Origin: Sedimenticola sp.
Lineage (GTDB): Bacteria > Pseudomonadota > Gammaproteobacteria > Chromatiales > Chromatiaceae
DNA length: 5,474 nucleotides
Reading direction: 5' to 3'
NCBI GenBank assembly: GCA_026197195.1
Contig: JAPHUG010000028.1
Span: 1-5,474 of the forward strand
The notes beneath the pieces were generated by a model, which was not told the origin of the DNA, ran no database searches, and was given only the letters and a program-made list of their open reading frames with translations. The translations under genes were made by a program, and so were the position numbers. The first letter of the stretch is position 1, and the number at the start of each line of letters is the position of its first letter. Below, one piece after another: positions 1-5,474 of this stretch.

Positions 1-864
1 ACTTGCGCCATTCATTATCTGGATCGCAATAGTGCCGGCAAGACGTCCTTGCTCTTCACCACTCAGCACCAGACCACCGAGTGCCTTACCCTTGCCCACA
101 CTGAAGTCCCAGAAAGAGAAGAGAGGAATCTTGCTGTTCTCTACGGTCCAGGTCATGACGTCACCAGCTGGCACATTCTTGCCATCGAGATCAGTGATCG
201 TGTGGTACAGGCCCATTATGATCGCGTCATAGCCATGCTCACGGGCCTTGGACACCTGCACTTTCCACTCCACCCAACTTTTGATTAGCCGGAGCTTGGC
301 ATCCACACCAAATACAGTGATACCAATGTCACCATCGAAGGCTTCATTGACAGCCGCCTTAGCGGTTGTGCCGGCATCAAACAGTACCAGTATCTTTTTC
401 GGCCGGGGTTTCAATATCTTTGCGAGAGAGGCAATAGAGCGCTTAAACAGTGGCCGCTCAAGGACACCTGTAAAATTACGCGGCGCAGTATCGAAATAAC
501 TACGCGGGTTGTTGTTAATACCCAGATAAACGACAGGCACCTGTTCATTAGCGAGCCTGGGACCTAAGTATTTCAGTGCATTATCATCACCAAGAATAAC
601 CAGCTTAGGCTTTTTCTCTTTATATATTTGCCACGCCTTATCTGCCTGAGACTGATGCGCTGTAGCAGGCAATCGCTTGGTATCCATCTGGAAGAATTCC
701 AAACTATAGTTATTCCCCAGCATCTCAGTGAGTGCCTTTATGTAACTGGCATCCCATGAGTATTCCTGATGGTAACTCTCAACAACCAGTATATCCGTTG
801 CAGATACCTGTTTCGAGAGCGTGAACAGCGAGAGCGACAACATGAGTGTTGCTATTATTTTCAT
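1..864 (-). CDS. Secreted ABC_sub_bind family substrate-binding protein, C-terminus cut by window edge
   Basis: My translation from the ATG at 864 gives 288 codons with no stop, and the frame is still open at base 1, so the C-terminus is missing; I recall family members as somewhat over 300 residues. Residues 1-22 look like a Sec signal peptide: MK, a hydrophobic stretch, then a likely cleavage after VSA (20-22), so the mature protein should be periplasmic. The remainder resembles the ABC_sub_bind/COG2984 fold: a first beta-strand DILVVES (24-30), PKLVILGDDNA (86-96), PVVYLGINNNPR (110-121), FTGVLERPLF (131-140), KKILVLFDAG (156-165), and the well-marked tail with MTWTVENSKIPLFSFWDF (237-254), VGKGKALGGLVL and GEEQGRLAG (269-277). 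The start is supported by GGAG five bases upstream. The family binds small ligands for ABC import or presents them to a sensor kinase. No ABC permease or ATPase lies in the window, so the ligand and partner are unknown. Family assignment is fairly secure; transport versus sensing is open. Confidence 0.85.
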   Translation of the reverse strand, partial: MKIIATLMLSLSLFTLSKQVSATDILVVESYHQEYSWDASYIKALTEMLGNNYSLEFFQMDTKRLPATAHQSQADKAWQIYKEKKPKLVILGDDNALKYLGPRLANEQVPVVYLGINNNPRSYFDTAPRNFTGVLERPLFKRSIASLAKILKPRPKKILVLFDAGTTAKAAVNEAFDGDIGITVFGVDAKLRLIKSWVEWKVQVSKAREHGYDAIIMGLYHTITDLDGKNVPAGDVMTWTVENSKIPLFSFWDFSVGKGKALGGLVLSGEEQGRLAGTIAIQIMNGAS

Positions 865-966
865 AGTATCTCCACCACACCTGAACGTTGATTTAAAAAA
901 TGTCAGTTTTCTAAAGAGTCCTCCCAAAAGGCTGTTGAAATGATTCAGAAAAGCGTTTATACGGCT
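865..966 (-). other. Intergenic gap between the D-lactate dehydrogenase and ABC_sub_bind genes
   Basis: This gap of 102 bases holds no gene I can support. On the minus strand it contains a purine-rich GGGAGG (925 to 920) that looks like a strong Shine-Dalgarno sequence but is not followed by an ATG or GTG at a usable distance, and an AT-rich tract (CTGACATTTTTTAAATC, about 905 to 889). Either could belong to a promoter for the ABC_sub_bind gene, but I found no clear -35/-10 pair. A short inverted repeat (acggc/gccgt, 961-965 and 971-975) overlaps the upstream stop codon. It has no T-run after it, so it is not a convincing terminator. Confidence 0.4.
870..873 (-). promoter_or_regulatory. Ribosome binding site of the ABC_sub_bind gene
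   Basis: The minus strand reads GGTGGAGATACTATG, placing GGAG five bases before the ATG at 864. This fixes the start ahead of the second in-frame ATG (codon 8), which lies inside the signal peptide and has no comparable site. Confidence 0.7.
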
Positions 967-3792
967 TTACGCCGTGTAACAGCGATCGACCAGATAGACA
1001 ATGGATTGATACGAAATACCGGCATGCTTTGAGAGACCGATTTCACAAGTTCGACTGTTGGAGACACCCATTTCACAGGATTCCGGCAGTGACTCCTTTA
1101 GTCTTTTAAGCGCCGAAGCGTTAAGCTCCGGACGGGTAAACCCCTTGTCACCGGCAAACCCACAGCAACCCTTGTCCTCAGACAGAATCACTTCCTCTGC
1201 ACACTGTTCCGCAAGATTCAGCATCTGGTTTGCCAGCCCCATCTTTCGACTGGTACAGGTAATATGTAGCGCTATCGAGGCACGCTTCTCTTTCAGACGC
1301 AAATGGGGCAGCAGAAACTTGTTGATGAAGCCAACAGGCTCACAGATCTCTATTGGCTTATTGATCTGCTCAATCATTCTGAAGGTACAGGGACTGGTGT
1401 CACACACGACCGGATAACGACCTTGCTCACTGGCTTCCCAGAGAAACTGTTCAAGGCGGGCAAGACTGCGGTCTGCCTGATCTGGTAGCCCCTTACTCTC
1501 CAGCGCCATACCACAACAGAGACTGTCCAGCCGATCGGGTATAATGACTTCAAATCCCGCTTTATCTAGCAAAGAGATCATCGCCTGGTGCAGGTCATCC
1601 TGAAACGGATCGGCCTTTGCCGGGCCCATTGTCCTGCTGACGCAACTGGGGAAATAGACGACGGTTCCATTTCGCGCTTTAGTCGGCAGCTGATCTTTTT
1701 TCAGGCGGCCCGCCGCCCGTGGCATGGCGGTAGTCCAGCCGGGTATACGATCACCGGATAAACGGCTGATCAGACCACTGGTTTTTTCCATTAAACGATT
1801 GCCCAGCAAGTCTTGTGACAATGCGGCCAATTTCAATCCTACGCGTGTCATAGAGGTTACCGTTGAAAAATGACTGTCGACCCAGTTCCCTACTCGCTCA
1901 GCACCTTCACCATGCTGTGAATGGCGTATCTTTTTTGTCAGCTTGCCCGTGTCGATTCCCACTGGACACTCAATGGCACATAGACCGTCCACAGCACAGG
2001 TTTCCAGCCCCTGATACTCAAATGCCTGCTCGAAGGCTTCCAGTCGCTCACTCTGCTCGCCGGTGGTTCGAAGGCGTGAAATCTCTCGCCACGAAACTAT
2101 CCGCTGACGAGGCGTCAAGGTCAGATTTCTGGATGGACAGATGGGTTCACAAAAACCACACTCGATACATTTATCAATCAGTGCATCCGCAGGAGGCAGA
2201 GGCTTGAGATTTTTCAGGTGTATCTTTTCGTCTTCATTCAAGATGACGCCAGGATTCAGGAGATCGGCGGGATCGAACAACCATTTTAATCGCCACATCA
2301 GTTGGTAGGCATCGCTGCCCCACTCCATCTCAACGAACGGTGCCATATTCCGCCCTGTGCCATGTTCTGCCTTGAGTGATCCGCCATAATCAGCAACAAC
2401 CAGATCACACACCTCATCCATCAATCCTTGATAGCGGGTTACCTCTGCCTCAGTGCTGAAGTCCTGGGTAAAGACAAAATGCAGGTTACCCTCCAACGCA
2501 TGGCCAAAGATCAACGCCTCGGTGTAGTGATATTTCTCAAACAGCTGATGGAGCCCTCTGACCGCAGCCGCAAGCTGAGGAACAGGAAAGGCGATGTCTT
2601 CAATAATGACAGTCGTCCCTGTAGTGCGCACTGCACCTACAGCAGGAAACAAGCCTTTGCGAATATTCCACAACGCTTGATAGGCTGTTTTATCAAAGGT
2701 GAATTCAGCGTCACGAACCAGTTCAATGCCACTCAGCACCTTCTGTATCGACTCAACTGATTGATGCAGGGCCGCTTCATCAGCCGCTCGCACATCAACT
2801 AACAGGGCCGCAACTTCATCATCCAGATCATGTAGATAGGCCGGCATGTTGGGCTTATCCTGAACTGACCGCAAGGCCGCACGGTCCATCAATTCAACAG
2901 CGGTGACCTCTGTCTCTTTGAGTATGGCCACCGCCTTACAGGCAACCTCCACCGTTGGGAAAAGTATGAGCGCGGTCGATTTACACGGATGATCAGGCAC
3001 CGTCCGGTAACCAATCTCAGAAATAAACCCGAGTGTGCCTTCCGAGCCGATCATCAGGTGCTGCAAAATATCAATGGGATCCTCGAAATCGATCAAGGCA
3101 TTGAGACTATAGCCGGTTGTATTCTTGAGCCGATACTTATGACGTATACGGTCTGAGAGCGCACTATCTTCGCGTGTCGCTTTTGCCAGATCAGATAGTT
3201 CATCAAGTAACTTCGCATGACTTTTTCTGAACTTTTCTATGCTGGCCTCATCAGAGGTGTCCAGAATAGCGCCATCCGCCAGAACAACCCGCATACTGGC
3301 CAGGGTGTTATAACTGTTCTGGGCTGTTCCGCAGCACATACCACTGGCATTATTCGCCGCAATGCCGCCAATCTTTGCCGCATTAATGGACGCTGGATCA
3401 GGACCAATCTTACGATGAAAAGGCGCCAGGTAATCATTGGCCCACGCGCCCACTACCCCTGGCTGCAGTCGAATAATGGATGCGTCATCATTAATATGAT
3501 GATTGCGCCAGTAGTCACCAGACAACAAAAGCAAAACCGAATCACTGATGGCCTGCCCCGAAAGACTGGTTCCTGCTGCCCTGAAAGTGACAGGCGTATG
3601 ATGTCGATGTGTGGCAGAAAGGATAGCGACCATTTCCGCTTCACTATTTACCTTCACGATCAGCTTGGGTATCAGGCGATAGAAGCTGGCATCTGTTCCA
3701 TAGGCCAGCGTTCGTAAGGGATCATCAATCAGACGATCGCTGGATATGAATTTCGCAAGATCCTGTTTTAACTGTATATATCGCTCAGGCAT
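967..3792 (-). CDS. dld: FAD- and Fe-S-containing D-lactate dehydrogenase (Dld-II type)
   Basis: This 941-residue protein should oxidise D-lactate or a related D-2-hydroxy acid to the 2-oxo acid and pass electrons to the respiratory chain from the cytoplasmic face of the membrane. The N-terminal half is an FAD_binding_4 plus FAD-oxidase C-terminal unit: RAAGTSLSGQA (71-81), GPDPASINAAKIGG (130-143), IGSEGTLGFISEI (248-260), GHALEGNLHF (430-439) and AEHGTGRNMAPF (475-486). A ferredoxin-like section follows, with C542, C545, C548 and C552 before Pro, then C599, C605 and C609 before Pro. The C-terminus has two CCG domains, with CCG at 759-761 and 876-878 (GCCGFAGDKGF). Length and architecture match the Shewanella oneidensis Dld-II and Pseudomonas PA4772 family of about 935-940 residues. 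No membrane segment or signal peptide is evident. The related D-2-hydroxyglutarate dehydrogenase YdiJ is longer, but exact substrate is inferred, not proven. The TRAP permease genes lie directly upstream on the same strand, which fits uptake of the substrate. The frame is intact. Confidence 0.88.
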   Translation of the reverse strand: MPERYIQLKQDLAKFISSDRLIDDPLRTLAYGTDASFYRLIPKLIVKVNSEAEMVAILSATHRHHTPVTFRAAGTSLSGQAISDSVLLLLSGDYWRNHHINDDASIIRLQPGVVGAWANDYLAPFHRKIGPDPASINAAKIGGIAANNASGMCCGTAQNSYNTLASMRVVLADGAILDTSDEASIEKFRKSHAKLLDELSDLAKATREDSALSDRIRHKYRLKNTTGYSLNALIDFEDPIDILQHLMIGSEGTLGFISEIGYRTVPDHPCKSTALILFPTVEVACKAVAILKETEVTAVELMDRAALRSVQDKPNMPAYLHDLDDEVAALLVDVRAADEAALHQSVESIQKVLSGIELVRDAEFTFDKTAYQALWNIRKGLFPAVGAVRTTGTTVIIEDIAFPVPQLAAAVRGLHQLFEKYHYTEALIFGHALEGNLHFVFTQDFSTEAEVTRYQGLMDEVCDLVVADYGGSLKAEHGTGRNMAPFVEMEWGSDAYQLMWRLKWLFDPADLLNPGVILNEDEKIHLKNLKPLPPADALIDKCIECGFCEPICPSRNLTLTPRQRIVSWREISRLRTTGEQSERLEAFEQAFEYQGLETCAVDGLCAIECPVGIDTGKLTKKIRHSQHGEGAERVGNWVDSHFSTVTSMTRVGLKLAALSQDLLGNRLMEKTSGLISRLSGDRIPGWTTAMPRAAGRLKKDQLPTKARNGTVVYFPSCVSRTMGPAKADPFQDDLHQAMISLLDKAGFEVIIPDRLDSLCCGMALESKGLPDQADRSLARLEQFLWEASEQGRYPVVCDTSPCTFRMIEQINKPIEICEPVGFINKFLLPHLRLKEKRASIALHITCTSRKMGLANQMLNLAEQCAEEVILSEDKGCCGFAGDKGFTRPELNASALKRLKESLPESCEMGVSNSRTCEIGLSKHAGISYQSIVYLVDRCYTA

Positions 3793-3797
3793 GGTTT

Positions 3798-3801
3798 ACC
3801 T
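3798..3801 (-). promoter_or_regulatory. Weak ribosome binding site of the D-lactate dehydrogenase gene
   Basis: The minus strand reads TAGGTAAACCATG, so a partial Shine-Dalgarno AGGT lies five bases before the ATG at 3792. It is clearly weaker than the AGGAGG before dctM. The protein begins MPERY and reaches the conserved FAD region at the usual distance, which supports this start. Confidence 0.5.
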
Positions 3802-3845
3802 ACAATTCACTATGATCATTAATAGATGTTGAAGCTGAGTAGACG

Positions 3846-3877
3846 TGCGTGCAGGACGAATCAATGACCTGCACGCA
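3846..3877. repeat. Perfect 10-bp inverted repeat in the dctM to dld gap
   Basis: TGCGTGCAGG (3846-3855) and CCTGCACGCA (3868-3877) are exact reverse complements separated by 12 bases. In transcribed (minus-strand) RNA this would form a stable GC-rich hairpin 19 bases after the dctM stop codon. No run of T follows on either strand, so it is not a standard intrinsic terminator. It could be a weak attenuator, an RNA processing or stability element that sets different levels of permease and dehydrogenase mRNA, or a binding site for a dimeric regulator. An 8-bp palindrome, CAGTACTG (3876-3883), abuts it. The repeat is seen directly; its role is inference. Confidence 0.6.
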
Positions 3878-3895
3878 GTACTGTAAAATCAGCCA

Positions 3896-4321
3896 CTATT
3901 TTCCATAGGCCACTGATGGCAACCAGGTCACAACCTCTGGGAAGAATGCAACCACCAACAGACCCAGCAATTGCAAAATAATGAAAGGAATAACGCCCTT
4001 ATAAATATCCATCAGTGATATGCCGGGCGGACATACCCCTTTCAGATAGAACAGGGCGAACCCAACAGGTGGTGTCAAAAATGATGTTTGTAGTGTTACA
4101 GCCACCAGAAGCGCAAACCAGACCAGCTCAGGATTATCAACTACACCATGACCATCAATATCCAGTCCGAGACCCTTAATCACGGGTGCCAGAAGGGGCA
4201 GAATAATCAGGCTAATCTCAATCCAGTCGAGAAAGAATCCAAGCAGAAAGACAACAACCAGAATAAAGGCAATAATGCCGTAAGGGCCAAAGGGAAGACC
4301 GGTCAAGGTGGATTCGATCAA
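3896..4321 (-). CDS. dctM: DctM C-terminal portion downstream of the internal stop (about 141 residues)
   Basis: This is the tail of the interrupted permease, beginning at the first possible restart codon (TTG at 4321) in the same frame as the upstream part. It has the family motifs FLDWIEISLIILPLLAP (351-367 in full-gene numbering) and QTSFLTPPVGFALFYLKG (399-416), then a last hydrophobic segment, FIILQLLGLLVVAFF. The TTG is preceded by GGTGG at about eight bases, a poor site. Independent translation is possible but not supported, and an automatic annotation as a separate small TRAP protein would be misleading. The final stop is also TAG. Confidence 0.6.
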   Translation of the reverse strand: MIESTLTGLPFGPYGIIAFILVVVFLLGFFLDWIEISLIILPLLAPVIKGLGLDIDGHGVVDNPELVWFALLVAVTLQTSFLTPPVGFALFYLKGVCPPGISLMDIYKGVIPFIILQLLGLLVVAFFPEVVTWLPSVAYGK

Positions 4322-4393
4322 CTCATCGCCACCCAGTTCCCGTAGTACCAGAGCAAATATCGTGGCACCAACAAAGATGGCAAAGATATAGGC

Positions 4394-4396
4394 CTA
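4394..4396 (-). other. In-frame amber codon at dctM codon 297
   Basis: The minus strand reads AAC ACC TAG GCC TAT, where the flanking codons encode NT and AY of the permease. The bases make a CCTAGG hexamer. By my recollection of related DctM proteins, this position before the hydrophobic run is usually Thr or Ser, so TCG to TAG is one plausible single-base origin; CAG, TGG and TTG are other one-step ancestors. Confidence 0.85.
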
Positions 4397-5284
4397 GGTG
4401 TTGAAGGTGTTAATGGTGACCTCTTTCATCACCGCCCAGTTCAACTGGCGATAACTGGCGGCCATGATAATGGCACCCAAGGCACCAATACCACTCGCCT
4501 CGGTTACGGTGGCGATACCCGCAAAGATGGAACCCAGTACGGCAAGAATCAGTGCAGCCGGTGGCAGGATAGTTTTGAACACGCCCCATACCACGGTCAT
4601 GCTGACCGGCTGTACATCTGCTGCCAGTGGCGCTGATGCCGGTTTGAAGAAAGAGAAACCAAGGATGTAGAGGATATAGAAGACACCCAGAATAATTCCG
4701 GGGAAAACCGCACCCATGAACAGGTCGCCCACCGAGAGACCCATCTGATCACCCATAATGACCAGCATAATACTGGGTGGGATCAGGATACCCAGGCAAC
4801 CGGCACCAGCAACGGTACCCAACGCCAGGGTTTTGCTATATTTCTGGCGCATCATCACCGGAAGTGACATGACACCCAGAAGCACAACGGAGGCACCAAT
4901 AATGCCGGTGGAAGCGGCCAGAATAATTCCGATCAGCGTCACGGAGATAGCAAGCCCACCGCGCACCCGACCAAACAGGCCCTGCATGGCATGCATCATC
5001 CGTTCAGCAACGCCCGATTTATCCAGCATCAGCCCCATGAAGATAAACATCGGCAAGGCAACCAACACCCAGTTATCCATAATGCCGAAGATACGCCCGA
5101 CAGCCAGACCCAGGGTGGAGTAATCCAGTCCGGTCATGGTATCCAGGTGGGCATCCGCCAAATAGCCGATACCCGCAAAGGCGACACCGACACCCGCCAG
5201 GGCCCACGCCACAGGAAAGCCGGTAAACAACAACGCGATGAAACTGACGAACATCGCTATCACAAGGATTTCGTTCATCTCCAT
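4394..5284 (-). CDS. dctM: DctM N-terminal portion up to the internal stop (296 residues)
   Basis: This is what would be made if the internal TAG terminates translation. It carries the N-terminal motifs of the family: TGFPVAWALAG (21-31), LPMFIFMGLML (77-87), AASTGIIGASVV (123-134), GCLGILIPPSIMLVIMG (162-178) and GIATVTEASGIGALGA (256-271). It includes roughly two thirds of the membrane helices and ends with TINTFNT just before another helix. It lacks the conserved C-terminal helices, so the fragment alone is unlikely to transport. The start ATG GAG ATG offers two Met codons; the first is chosen because it sits 8-10 bases after the GGAGGAG site. Confidence 0.7.
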   Translation of the reverse strand: MEMNEILVIAMFVSFIALLFTGFPVAWALAGVGVAFAGIGYLADAHLDTMTGLDYSTLGLAVGRIFGIMDNWVLVALPMFIFMGLMLDKSGVAERMMHAMQGLFGRVRGGLAISVTLIGIILAASTGIIGASVVLLGVMSLPVMMRQKYSKTLALGTVAGAGCLGILIPPSIMLVIMGDQMGLSVGDLFMGAVFPGIILGVFYILYILGFSFFKPASAPLAADVQPVSMTVVWGVFKTILPPAALILAVLGSIFAGIATVTEASGIGALGAIIMAASYRQLNWAVMKEVTINTFNT

Positions 5285-5286
5285 GA

Positions 5287-5474
5287 TTATTTCTCCTCCT
5301 GCTTATTGGGGTTAACATCATCAGTCATGTTCAACTCCTGAACTTTAAACAGATGACGAATCATGGAGACACGTCCGGGATGAAGCTCTTCTGGCTCTTT
5401 GGCCAAGTGCAGTAGCAGCGTAACTTCACGAATCAGGCGTGCAATGGTGGCAATAAATAACAGTGCGAAACTTA
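5287..5474 (-). CDS. dctQ: TRAP transporter small permease DctQ, C-terminal end only
   Basis: Sixty-one complete codons end at the TAA at 5289-5287; the N-terminus lies beyond the right edge. My translation begins with a hydrophobic segment, SFALLFIATIARLIREVTLL, which fits the last DctQ helix, followed by a charged tail (KEPEELHPG, then VQELNMTDDVNPN) ending KQEEK. DctQ is the small inner-membrane subunit that pairs with DctM in TRAP transporters. The piece is too short for a family match on sequence alone. The call rests on the helix-plus-tail shape and on its position, two bases before dctM with the dctM ribosome binding site embedded in its last codons, which is the usual dctQM order. The hydrophilic tail of about 40 residues is rather long for a DctQ. 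Confidence 0.72.
   Translation of the reverse strand, partial: SFALLFIATIARLIREVTLLLHLAKEPEELHPGRVSMIRHLFKVQELNMTDDVNPNKQEEK
5295..5300 (-). promoter_or_regulatory. Strong ribosome binding site of dctM inside the dctQ end
   Basis: The minus strand reads CAGGAGGAGAAATAATCATGG: AGGAGG is ten bases, and the second GGAG eight bases, before the ATG at 5284. The site encodes the final Gln-Glu-Glu of DctQ, so translation of the two permeases is closely linked. Confidence 0.8.

Larger units (their letters stand above)
3896..5284 (-). pseudogene. dctM: TRAP transporter large permease DctM, interrupted by one in-frame TAG
   Basis: DctM is the 12-helix-class inner-membrane subunit of a TRAP transporter; it uses an ion gradient to import an organic acid delivered by a periplasmic binding protein and works with DctQ. 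From the ATG at 5284 to the TAG at 3898-3896 there are 462 codons before the final stop, about the normal DctM length. Codon 297 (4396-4394) is TAG. Everything before and after it is in the same frame and matches the family, so this is one gene with one nonsense codon and no frameshift. The 24 codons after the stop (beginning AYIFAIFVGATIFAL) are still a good transmembrane helix leading into the usual RELGGDEL motif. It lies two bases after dctQ. The sequence style suggests the mannitol/chloroaromatic-type DctM subfamily, but that name does not fix the substrate. It may be a true recent pseudogene, a sequencing error, or a readthrough gene. Confidence 0.85.

Noticed and set aside
32..499. Three plus-strand open frames of 66-83 codons near the left edge
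   Set aside because: They are antisense to the open 288-codon ABC_sub_bind frame, which has a signal peptide, ribosome binding site and family motifs.
961..975. Short inverted repeat acggc/gccgt at the dehydrogenase stop codon as a terminator
   Set aside because: The stem is only five base pairs and no T-run follows on the minus strand.
3217..3717. 166-codon open frame on the plus strand
   Set aside because: It lies wholly antisense to the conserved FAD domain of the dehydrogenase; its translation shows no recognisable domain and it is best explained as a shadow of the coding strand.
3810..3825. Imperfect palindrome CTATTAATGATCATAG upstream of the dehydrogenase as an operator
   Set aside because: Only about ten of sixteen positions are symmetric, and it does not match the lactate-regulator (LldR/PdhR-like) operator pattern I know.
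4394..4396. Selenocysteine or frameshift explanation for the dctM break
   Set aside because: The codon is TAG, not TGA, so selenocysteine does not apply, and both sides are in the same frame, so no frameshift is needed.
4758..5341. Overlapping plus-strand open frames of 116-121 codons
   Set aside because: They are antisense to dctM and the dctQ end, are low-complexity and Pro/Arg/His-rich, and have no family resemblance.

Overview
The window looks like a stretch of a proteobacterial chromosome, most likely gammaproteobacterial. Base composition is close to balanced, the genes have ordinary Shine-Dalgarno sites, and the gene content (a tripartite TRAP carboxylate transporter, a long respiratory FAD/Fe-S D-lactate dehydrogenase and a periplasmic ABC_sub_bind protein) is common in marine and sulfur-oxidising Gammaproteobacteria. 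The lineage is an inference from gene style, not from a marker gene. All supported genes lie on the minus strand, so the window reads biologically from right to left. I found no supportable gene on the plus strand, and no RNA gene, IS element or CRISPR array.

In reading order: (1) the C-terminal end of the small TRAP permease DctQ (5474 to 5287); (2) the large TRAP permease DctM (5284 to 3896), two bases after dctQ and with a strong ribosome binding site inside the dctQ end; (3) a 103-base gap holding a perfect 10-bp inverted repeat; (4) a 941-residue D-lactate dehydrogenase-type flavoprotein with two ferredoxin-like cysteine clusters and two CCG domains (3792 to 967); (5) a 102-base gap; (6) the first 288 residues of a secreted ABC_sub_bind family protein (864 to 1), cut by the window edge and open to the last base.

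The working model is uptake and oxidation of a small 2-hydroxy acid, with lactate the first candidate. The TRAP permeases would bring the acid across the inner membrane, and the flavo-iron-sulfur enzyme would oxidise it and pass electrons to the respiratory chain. The TRAP periplasmic binding protein, which would test the substrate, is not in the window. The last gene belongs to a different transporter class and may be a separate unit.

The most striking observation is that dctM is interrupted at codon 297 by one in-frame amber codon (TAG, 4396 to 4394). The reading frame continues without any shift through all the expected C-terminal DctM motifs. This is a very young nonsense mutation, a sequencing error, or, less likely, a readthrough or recoding site. 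I saw no convincing wholly new biological system here.
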